Assembly: GCA_046760445.1 (NCBI GenBank)
Contig: JBHIEE010000043.1
Location: forward strand, 1-21,362
Direction of reading: 5' to 3'
Origin: JBHIEE01 sp046760445
GTDB lineage: Bacteria > Acidobacteriota > Aminicenantia > JdFR-78
DNA: 21,362 nucleotides
The position numbers and the translations under genes were made by a program. Numbering within the stretch: the stretch's first letter is position 1; each line of letters begins with the position of its first letter. This document shows positions 15,022 to 20,973 of this stretch, in pieces. The notes under the pieces are model-generated. The model was given only the letters and a program-made list of their open reading frames with translations. It was not told the DNA's origin and did no database searches.

Positions 15022-15630
15022 TCAACCTTCAGTTCTCAATTCCTCTTTATGTTTAATATTTATTTTCATTCCTTCAATAATAAATCCCAAACCAGCAAAA
15101 AGACCAAAAATAAGCAAGGAATAATTAGGTAGAATAACTATAGCTATAACACCACTTACAATTAACATTAGACTAGAATAAATAATTTCTTTAAATGAGA
15201 ACATACCTGCTATGGTGAATGTAACCCCCATAACCAATAGCCACAATCCAGGAATATATTGATATGAGTTTAAGTTAATCAGAACATAGGTTAAAATGAC
15301 CCCTAAAAAGGTCATAAAACATTCAGCTATCGTGACCTGAATGACTAACTTAGAAAAGAGACCGATTCCTAACTTAAAAACTTTTTTTCGAAAGATCAAA
15401 AACTCGATAAGAATTCCTACAACACTCAGTCCAATCCAAAAGAAAAGCAAAATGTTACCTACTTCTTCAACCTCTTTTCCTATGAGAATTAAATAAGTGA
15501 ATAAACTTCCGATTGAGAAAATAATTCCCCAACTAACCCACTGCCAGCCTGAAAAAATAAAAGTCCGACTTGCCTTTTTCATCATTTCCTTAATAAACTT
15601 TAACTCTTCCTGTGCTTGATTCTCATTCAT
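15022..15630 (-). CDS. Six-helix membrane protein paired with the HTH_34 regulator
   Basis: A 202-residue inner-membrane protein. An amphipathic start (NENQAQEELKFIKEMMKKAS) leads to about six helices at 25-48, 57-80, 90-113, 122-140, 146-166 and 170-190, ending in a charged tail. I do not know a named family; proteins of this plan, with a helical N-terminus followed by FSGWxW and helices, are in my recollection often encoded beside HTH_34 regulators. It may act as a membrane partner or sensor for the regulator, but that is inference. Start ATG 15630 is preceded by GGAGGAG at ideal spacing and by a strong promoter. It heads the transcription unit that continues to the barrel gene. Confidence 0.7.
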   Translation of the reverse strand: MNENQAQEELKFIKEMMKKASRTFIFSGWQWVSWGIIFSIGSLFTYLILIGKEVEEVGNILLFFWIGLSVVGILIEFLIFRKKVFKLGIGLFSKLVIQVTIAECFMTFLGVILTYVLINLNSYQYIPGLWLLVMGVTFTIAGMFSFKEIIYSSLMLIVSGVIAIVILPNYSLLIFGLFAGLGFIIEGMKINIKHKEELRTEG

Positions 15631-15649
15631 CTTAACTCCTCCAAATTAA

Positions 15650-15678
15650 TCTGTATCACAAACTAATCTGTTTGTCAA
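15650..15678 (-). promoter_or_regulatory. Promoter of the export operon
   Basis: On the minus strand a perfect -35 box TTGACA (15678-15673), a 17-base spacer and a -10 box TACAGA (15655-15650) preceded by TGA (an extended -10). Transcription would begin near 15643, with the Shine-Dalgarno GGAGGAG almost at the 5' end of the mRNA. It is among the best promoter matches in the window. Confidence 0.65.
15658..15675. promoter_or_regulatory. Candidate operator palindrome in the promoter spacer
   Basis: ACAAAC-N6-GTTTGT forms an 18-bp palindrome lying between the -35 and -10 boxes. On the minus strand ACAGATTAGTTTG is followed, 17 bases downstream, by the near-copy ACAGATTAATTTG over the -10 and start region. 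Two similar sites across a promoter are what a dimeric winged-helix repressor would use, and one is encoded in this operon. Confidence 0.45.
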
Positions 15679-15772
15679 GAAAAATTTAAAAAACTTTGGA
15701 TTAAACTTTGGAATGAATATTAAAAACCGATGTGTTTTTACAGAATAAGCTTTTATATCAACTTCAGACTAA

Positions 15773-16129
15773 TTAAAATATTAATCCGGTTCTTCTACTT
15801 TTTAGATATAAGACTATCATTCTTACAACCATAAAAATAATACCTCCTGCTAAGGCAATGGAATAAATAGTGAGAAATATTGTACTTAAGAGAGGCATTC
15901 TTTTGAAGCTTACTTGAGGGAATAAAAGATCGATTATGGTTTTTCCAAAAAATATGAGCATAATAGTGATTCCTATAACTGATCGGTAGAGATATTCTTT
16001 TGCATTTTTCATATCTACAGAATCAAGATTTATAAGTGGGTAAAGCAACCATGCTATTACTATCCATAAAATAAGGACAAAGCCAACTACTATTTCTTTC
16101 TTGAATCCTGTAGATTTTGTTCTTTTCAT
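15773..16129 (-). CDS. Small three-helix membrane protein, unknown
   Basis: A 118-residue protein with a basic N-terminus (MKRTKSTGFKK) and three hydrophobic helices at about 12-31, 48-68 and 79-107, ending with basic KSRRTG. I do not recognise a family. The ATG at 16129 has AAAGG upstream. It lies before the export operon on the same strand, but the operon's own promoter in the gap suggests separate transcription. Confidence 0.55.
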   Translation of the reverse strand: MKRTKSTGFKKEIVVGFVLILWIVIAWLLYPLINLDSVDMKNAKEYLYRSVIGITIMLIFFGKTIIDLLFPQVSFKRMPLLSTIFLTIYSIALAGGIIFMVVRMIVLYLKSRRTGLIF

Positions 16130-16185
16130 TTTTTTACCTTTAATCTTTTCCTTTTTTACTCATTCCCACTTATACGACACAAAAC

Positions 16186-16389
16186 TTACTGTTTCTTATA
16201 ACCTAATTTCCTGAGTTTCTCGTGTAAAGATTGTTTGCTAACTCCCAATTCCTCAGCACCCTGTTTCTTTGATTTAGTTTTAAATTCTTTCTTTAAATAC
16301 TCTAAAGTTATACCTGAGAGCTTACCTTTTCTAATCCTTTTTTCTCTTTTGATACCGTATTTTTTGAGGTTGTAAAAATTAAGTTCCAA
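16186..16389 (-). CDS. Small Fis-type HTH protein, possibly a remnant
   Basis: The 67-residue ORF is basic (about 20 Lys/Arg) and ends with a helix-turn-helix: LEYLKKEFKTKSKKQGAEEL followed by GVSKQSLHEKLRKLGYKK. This arrangement resembles the Fis/HTH_8 module at the end of NtrC-type activators, including the ELGVSxxSLxxKLxxLGY pattern. The only start is TTG 16389, with no ribosome site, and the frame is open upstream to about 16427 through a REP-like CCTGACCCCCC segment. It may therefore be a detached C-terminal piece of a larger regulator rather than a complete gene. Confidence 0.5.
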   Translation of the reverse strand: MELNFYNLKKYGIKREKRIRKGKLSGITLEYLKKEFKTKSKKQGAEELGVSKQSLHEKLRKLGYKKQ

Positions 16390-16407
16390 TGTTTTTGTTA
16401 AATATTG

Positions 16408-16424
16408 AGCCCTGACCCCCCTAT
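16408..16424. repeat. REP-like C-rich segment
   Basis: AGCCCTGACCCCCCTAT, whose reverse complement has GGGGTCAGGGCT, resembles the GGGGTCTGATCCCC unit at 9037-9050. It sits directly upstream of the small HTH ORF. The remaining gap to 16563 is AT-rich and I see nothing else in it. Confidence 0.35.
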
Positions 16425-16563
16425 TAGCTTACGAGTTTGTTATCGCAATTTGCGACCATTTTGTGATTATCTTAAACCAAAAAATATAAAACAAAATAAA
16501 AAGAAATAATTTCCCACTAAGTTAAATTCACCAATTTTATTTCTTTTATTGCTTGCTAGGAGT

Positions 16564-17163
16564 TTATTCTGCTCTCTTTAAGATTGATTTTTCTTCTGAT
16601 GAGAGCATTCGCTGAAGAAATTCATTCAATCTTTCATTCTCATAATGAAATTCTTTAATGATTTGCCTTGTTCTTTCCGAGAGTCTATGGTAACCCCATA
16701 TCATTCTGGAAAGTATTTCGGATTCATCGTTTCGCTCAGCATAAGCCTGGAGATTGACTTCAAAGAAAGACAGGCTATCGGCATCTTTCAGAATAACAAG
16801 ATCAGGGTCTTTACTTTGGCCGAGTTCGTGATTTTTGATAAGGCTGAGGATTTTGTTTTTCACCTTGCGGATGAGAGGATATTTATCAAGAATTTCCTGA
16901 ACAACCTTGGCACTGTTTAGTGCATGAGCATTTTTGAAATCATTGTAGTCGGAGAACTTAGAGCGGATGACCTTCCTCTGAGGAAGAGCACGTTCAATAT
17001 CATGGGCAAAAGCGGCGAGTTGAAGAGCCCAATCTGCACCCGGCTTGAATTTTAGCAGCCACTTTTTCACGCTTTTAGCATGGGCATAATCCTCGGGCAC
17101 ATTTGAGCTGGAAATAATATCCTCGATCTCATTTTCGATAGCCTTACGATAATTGATACTCAT
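16564..17163 (-). CDS. HD-domain metal-dependent phosphohydrolase
   Basis: A 199-residue cytosolic protein with one HD domain. The metal ligands are H28 (YAHAKSVKKW), the H54-D55 doublet in AFAHDIERA, H112 in IKNHE and D127/D129 in LKDADSLSFFE. The ADWALQLAAFAHDIERA context indicates a subgroup distinct from ppGpp or c-di-GMP hydrolases. Its first 20 bases overlap the end of the cytidylyltransferase/phosphotransferase gene, so the two are tightly coupled. I infer a phosphatase step on a product of that enzyme; the substrate is unknown. G+C is well above that of the left-hand genes. Confidence 0.82.
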   Translation of the reverse strand: MSINYRKAIENEIEDIISSSNVPEDYAHAKSVKKWLLKFKPGADWALQLAAFAHDIERALPQRKVIRSKFSDYNDFKNAHALNSAKVVQEILDKYPLIRKVKNKILSLIKNHELGQSKDPDLVILKDADSLSFFEVNLQAYAERNDESEILSRMIWGYHRLSERTRQIIKEFHYENERLNEFLQRMLSSEEKSILKRAE

Positions 17164-18469
17164 GTCTTAACACAAATAACCTTCTTATCGATTCAGTATT
17201 GGTCACTATGGATAAAATTAATAATGTGGCAAACAATTGGTTCAAAACAGCCCCGATGAACACGATAAATAGTCGAATATCCCGTCCCATCCTGATAGTT
17301 CTCTTCTTGATAGAAGCTTCTGAAGTTAAAAGCTCATCATACTGCAAAGCTGTGTAGCTGTTCATGAAGCTTCCTGCAAGAGCGAGGAATCCGACCGGCC
17401 AGACCCAGTTCGTCTCCATCGAATGAAAGCAAGCAAAGGTCATACCCAAAATAATCAAACCGTCAGCATATCGATCGAGGAACCGATCCAGAAATTTGCC
17501 GAATTTGCTTTGTTTAAACTTCAGGCGGGCAATCTCACCATCACATCCGTCAAGGATGGAAGAAAGTTGAGCCATAAACCCTCCTATGACAATTTTAGGA
17601 TATCCGCCTAGAAAAAAGAACAATCCCGCCAGTGCAGCCAGGAAAAAGCTAATCAGAGTCAAATGATTAGGATTGATATTGAAGTTACTCAGTTTCGAAG
17701 AAATCCAAACAGAAAGCTTACGATTCAAAATTCTGGAAATTGGTCCATCTGTCGGCTTGTTCAATTGCTTAATCAATATCTTCTTTGCCTTCTGGAAGTC
17801 TTCTTTATCATCCACATCTATCCAGAAATTGTCGCCGATGTCAAGTGTCTTCAGTCTCCCTCGGTTGGAAAGCATTTGATTAGCGGCTGAAAGCGAATAC
17901 TCTCCCTGTGAAATACTTTCCTCCAATGCATCGAAAATAGCCGGAGAACAGAGGAAGATTCCTATATCAATGGCATTGAACTGCTCAAGCCCCTTGCCAA
18001 TTCTTTTGACTTTTTTGTTTTCTACCCACACTTTGGTCACGTCATCGATGTTGAAATGATTACCATTAAGCTTGTGATCCACGCATAAAATACAGTGATC
18101 CCTTTCAGATTCAATTTGCTGAAGCTTTCTCAGAATCGAATCATCAAAGAGGTTGTCTGACATCAAGAGGATGAAGTTCTCCTTAAGATAACCTTTGGCT
18201 TTGTAGACAGAGACACCGTTGCCTTTTTCCCATTCGGGATTGAAAATATAGTCCACATGGACGCCATAGCTATCACCGCTACCAATTTTTTCCATAATTC
18301 GGCTGGCTTTATAGCCAACCACAATTTTAAACTTGGTAATGCCGGCTAACTTGGCTCTCAGAATTGTACGTTCAATGAGGGTGAGTCCAAAAATCGGAAT
18401 CAACGGTTTTGGAGAAAAGCAATGATTCAATCTACTTCCTCTTCCAGCAGCAATGATAAGCGCTTCCAT
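17144..18469 (-). CDS. Bifunctional sugar-alcohol-phosphate cytidylyltransferase / CDP-alcohol phosphotransferase
   Basis: A 441-residue fusion. Residues 1-235 form a nucleotidyltransferase (AAGRGSRL at 7-14, PKPL at 20-23, metal-site SDN at 104-106). Residues about 245-440 form a membrane CDP-alcohol phosphotransferase with the full motif DGCDGEIAR-x8-G-x3-D-x3-D (307-332) and several helices. This order is that of IPCT/DIPPS, which makes CDP-inositol and joins it to inositol-1-phosphate (di-myo-inositol phosphate phosphate) in thermophiles; related fusions may make inositol or phosphonate lipids. The ATG at 18469 follows AGGAGGT. The gene reads at up to 50% G+C, contrasting with about 27% in menG, a sign of different origin. 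The HD gene overlaps its end. Confidence 0.85.
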   Translation of the reverse strand: MEALIIAAGRGSRLNHCFSPKPLIPIFGLTLIERTILRAKLAGITKFKIVVGYKASRIMEKIGSGDSYGVHVDYIFNPEWEKGNGVSVYKAKGYLKENFILLMSDNLFDDSILRKLQQIESERDHCILCVDHKLNGNHFNIDDVTKVWVENKKVKRIGKGLEQFNAIDIGIFLCSPAIFDALEESISQGEYSLSAANQMLSNRGRLKTLDIGDNFWIDVDDKEDFQKAKKILIKQLNKPTDGPISRILNRKLSVWISSKLSNFNINPNHLTLISFFLAALAGLFFFLGGYPKIVIGGFMAQLSSILDGCDGEIARLKFKQSKFGKFLDRFLDRYADGLIILGMTFACFHSMETNWVWPVGFLALAGSFMNSYTALQYDELLTSEASIKKRTIRMGRDIRLFIVFIGAVLNQLFATLLILSIVTNTESIRRLFVLRHEYQLS

Positions 18470-18486
18470 TCTGTATCAACCTCCTT

Positions 18487-18579
18487 TCAAGTATATTTTC
18501 TAATCCCTCGCACGGCGACTGCTTCTTTAAAAGGCCTATACTTAGTGATATTAAAACTTTTCGCTTGTTCTTGCCCCAT
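18487..18579 (-). CDS. Possible small ORF before the cytidylyltransferase gene
   Basis: From ATG 18579 the frame encodes 30 residues beginning MGQEQAKSFNITKYRPFKEA and ending VRGIRKYT. The stop TGA touches the ribosome site of the next gene (TGAAAGGAGG), a tight leader-gene arrangement. The frame stays open upstream to about 18639 (including HFHEGKKVQIKFC), with a GTG at 18597. So it is either a small protein or leader peptide, or the 3' remnant of a broken gene. The composition looks protein-like, but I know no family. Confidence 0.3.
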   Translation of the reverse strand: MGQEQAKSFNITKYRPFKEAVAVRGIRKYT

Positions 18580-18875
18580 GCAGAATTTTATTTGCACTTT
18601 TTTCCCTTCATGAAAATGAGCAAGATCTAAAAAAAGAAATTACAGCCCGCTGATCTTAATATTCTAATTTTTTATGGAGCTGAAATTTGTCTCTCTTTTC
18701 TGTGCAGTTGCTTCTAAGTAAGACAAACCAAAACAACTCTCTTCTCAGGAAATGAGCGTTGTCTATTGATTGAAATTAACATTAACACTTTCTCAAAAAA
18801 ATGTCAAGAAAATCCCATGCGGATACCAATTTTTCTGGCTGAAGGGGGTGAAACGAAGAAGCAGGAGCTCTCGTG

Positions 18876-18956
18876 TTTCGGGATTTTTTGGAACGATTAA
18901 TGCTCCCGAAAGGAGAAAATCACATTATGCCGAACACTTCCGGCTTAAGTGATTTT
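18876..18956. ncRNA. Structured non-coding element with two hairpins
   Basis: TTTCGGGA (18876-18883) pairs perfectly with TCCCGAAA (18904-18911) across a 20-base loop. Four bases later AAAATCAC (18916-18923) pairs with GTGATTTT (18949-18956), enclosing an inner GCCG/CGGC stem (18929-18932 with 18941-18944). Upstream DNA from about 18840 is G/A-rich and more GC-rich than its surroundings. It could be a small RNA, a 5' leader structure on the minus strand, or a palindromic repeat. It matches no riboswitch I can recall. Confidence 0.4.
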
Positions 18957-19200
18957 GTAAAAACAACGCCTTTAATTTTCAGGCTGTGCCCAAATTTACT
19001 CGAAAATCTTCCCCATTGTACCAAAAGGAAAGATAAAAATAACATACGCGTGAAATAATTAATTATGCGACATTTAGGTAGGGTTGTTTTGTGTTCTTGC
19101 TATAATGATTTAATGTCTCGCATGTTTGCGAATTTCCGATAAGTCAGGATTTGCGTGAGCTCCGCAAAGCGGGATAAACTCCACGAGCCACAAAAACGCT

Positions 19201-19290
19201 GAGTCTGTCGAAAAACTCGCTATTTCCAGTGTTATTTTCCATTTTAAAAAATTCTCTGTTCATTGAAATTCATAGTTTTTCGACAGTCTC
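19201..19290. repeat. Inverted repeat at the end of the nitronate monooxygenase gene
   Basis: GAGTCTGTCGAAAAACT (19201-19217) and the reverse complement of 19274-19290 agree at 16 of 17 positions. The right arm lies inside the coding sequence and encodes the last residues (TVEKL) and stop context, so the repeat supplies the protein's C-terminus. The 56-base spacing and lack of a T-run argue against a standard terminator. Confidence 0.65.
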
Positions 19291-20394
19291 CTCTGTTGTG
19301 CGAAATAGATCCTTAGATGTATTCTCATACTCTTTTAACAAGGATTCTATCAATTCTTTAACAGAAATAATTTCTTTTGTTCTATACGCATTCATTCCAG
19401 CAAACGCAAACCCACTCTTTAGATTACCTTTTTGGGCATTTATTAAAGCTAAAATAATGCAATAAGGACTGTTTTTATAGTTACAGGTTTTAATGCAGCG
19501 ATAGGGACATTTAAACGGTTTCTTTTTCCCCTCACTGACATCATCAATAAATTTGTTCCTAATTGCTCTTCCTGGCATGCCAACCGGGCTTTTGATAATT
19601 ACAATGTCTTCTTCCCTGGAATCAATATAAGCTTGTTTAAACTCTACGGATGCATCACATTCATAAGTAGTAACAAAGCGGGTTGCCATTTGCACTCCTG
19701 AAGCGCCTAACTGCAAGAACTTATAAATATCTTCTCCTGTATATATAGAGCCAGCAGCAATTGTCGGGATAGTTCTTTCATATCTTTCTTCAAATAGTTT
19801 TATATCCTTAATTACCTCTGGAATCAGCTTTTCCAGTGAATACTCAGGTGCGCTAATTTGCTTTTCTTTAAACCCGAGATGCCCCCCTGCCATCGGCCCC
19901 TCTACTACTATAGCATCAGGAAGGTAGTTATACCGGTCTGACCATCTTTTACAAATAATCTTAGCCGCCCTTCCAGAGGATACAATGGGAACCAACTTCG
20001 TCTTGTTGGTTCCTTTTAAGAATTGAGGAAGATTAAGAGGAAGTCCAGCCCCGGAAAAAATAATGTCTATTCCTTCCGCAACAGAAGTTCTTACCATATC
20101 AGCAAAATTTGATAATGCCACCATTATATTGACACCTAAGATGCCTTTGGTTAATTCTCTGGCTTTTCTAATCTCTCTTTTTAACGCTCTAATATTTGCT
20201 TCCAAGAAATTCGTGTAAAAATCAGGTTCATGCATTCCAATACCTGCAGTAGCAATAACTCCAATACCATGTTCGTTAGCTACTGCGGATGCAAGCCTGG
20301 ATAAAGAAATTCCAACTGCCATTCCTCCTTGAATTATGGGAATTCTTGCTGTCAAATCTCCTATTTTTAATTCTTTTAAATTCTTAATATCCAT
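19270..20394 (-). CDS. FMN-dependent nitronate monooxygenase / FabK-like enzyme
   Basis: A 374-residue TIM-barrel flavoprotein of the 2-nitropropane dioxygenase family. Visible features are PIIQGGMAVGIS (19-30) at the start of the barrel, GVIATAGIG (45-53), the conserved EGPMAGGHLG (165-174) with its family histidine H172, then PTIAAGSIYTGEDI (210-223) and ASGVQMATRFV (231-241) for FMN phosphate binding. A late cysteine group (C296, C300, C304, C312) is typical, as I recall, of the version found in anaerobes and may bind a cluster. It could oxidise nitronates or reduce enoyl-ACP; homology does not decide. The ATG at 20394 is preceded by AAAGGAA. The last codons lie in an inverted repeat, so the native end may differ. 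Confidence 0.85.
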   Translation of the reverse strand: MDIKNLKELKIGDLTARIPIIQGGMAVGISLSRLASAVANEHGIGVIATAGIGMHEPDFYTNFLEANIRALKREIRKARELTKGILGVNIMVALSNFADMVRTSVAEGIDIIFSGAGLPLNLPQFLKGTNKTKLVPIVSSGRAAKIICKRWSDRYNYLPDAIVVEGPMAGGHLGFKEKQISAPEYSLEKLIPEVIKDIKLFEERYERTIPTIAAGSIYTGEDIYKFLQLGASGVQMATRFVTTYECDASVEFKQAYIDSREEDIVIIKSPVGMPGRAIRNKFIDDVSEGKKKPFKCPYRCIKTCNYKNSPYCIILALINAQKGNLKSGFAFAGMNAYRTKEIISVKELIESLLKEYENTSKDLFRTTEETVEKL

Positions 20395-20411
20395 AAGTTT
20401 TCCTTTCTATA

Positions 20412-20485
20412 TTTCGCATAACTCCCTATTTACGAACTTCTTGTTCGTCTATTTTTCTTATGCGAATAAAAATTTCGTATAATCC
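20412..20485. repeat. Palindromic TTATGCGAA repeat cluster upstream of the FMN enzyme
   Basis: TTCGCATAA (20413-20421) is the reverse complement of TTATGCGAA (20458-20466). Between them ACGAAC/GTTCGT (20432-20437, 20443-20448) makes an inner hairpin. A third related copy, TTTCGTATAA, lies at 20476-20485. On the minus strand this falls in the leader of the FMN enzyme gene, so it could act as an mRNA structure or operator, or be a mobile palindromic element. Confidence 0.5.
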
Positions 20486-20515
20486 GTCACTCATGATGGG
20501 TGCCATTTGTATCCT

Positions 20516-20543
20516 TTGATAGTTTTGATTCGTGCAATATAAT
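20516..20543 (+). promoter_or_regulatory. Near-consensus promoter without a recognised gene
   Basis: TTGATA (20516-20521), a 16-base spacer and TATAAT (20538-20543). Downstream is an 8-bp palindrome and no ORF of note, so any transcript would be non-coding or the promoter is the remnant of a lost gene. Confidence 0.35.
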
Positions 20544-20973
20544 TTGGATTATAGGGCAATTTGATTATAATCCTTCCTTTACGCTCAATTATCTAAATTC
20601 TGCCTTTCATCATGGAGGGGTAAGAGTTTGCTCTGCAACAATTTTTTCCCTTTATTGCTATCTGGCTGTTCCCTTTTTAATTTATAGCACGAGGAAAATT
20701 TGAAGTCAACTTATAAAGGGAAATTCTATATTGAGATTTACATCAGCTATAAATTATGATCATGATTTTATTTTGATAACAATTTAGAACGAATGGTTTG
20801 AGGGAAGTGAAATTGAACCTTCGGTCGAATATGACTCTAACTATCTCTGCCTAACAGAAATATTACATAGAATATGGCTAAGAAATTTTAAACCCAAGAT
20901 AGAGATAAACTCCCACCTTAAAATAATAATAAAGGATTTTTCTTTAGCATTTTCCTCTCTCTTCTTAAGTGGT

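Larger units (their letters stand above)
18470..19200. other. Gene-poor region upstream of the fusion gene
   Basis: Apart from a possible 30-codon ORF (18487-18579), I find no gene. The centre (18840-18960) is structured and listed separately. Further right, TTTGCG (19151-19156) pairs with CGCAAA (19164-19169) around TGAGCTC, and TCGCA/TGCGA near 19123-19136 forms another small hairpin; both look like dispersed palindromic units. A minus-strand TTGACA near 18805-18800 could promote the fusion gene but would leave a leader of about 300 bases. A TATAAT at 19101-19106 has no convincing -35 box. Confidence 0.5.
20395..20973. other. Gene-poor AT-rich region
   Basis: No convincing gene is present. 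It contains the palindromic cluster at 20412-20485 and a good plus-strand promoter at 20516-20543, with a GGATTATA/TATAATCC palindrome (20546-20553, 20566-20573) just after it. From about 20700 to 20970 the sequence is very AT-rich (15 of 60 bases are G or C in 20881-20940), with only short broken frames. Confidence 0.55.

Noticed and set aside
18840..18960. Known riboswitch (glycine, TPP, cobalamin) or tmRNA
   Set aside because: None of the conserved cores I know is present; only generic stems are seen.
18770..19058. Two overlapping plus-strand frames of about 60 codons
   Set aside because: They cross the hairpin element, lack ribosome sites and resemble no protein; the DNA is better explained as structured non-coding sequence.
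19095..19106. Extended -10 promoter TTGCTATAAT on the plus strand
   Set aside because: No -35 box at suitable spacing and no gene downstream on that strand.
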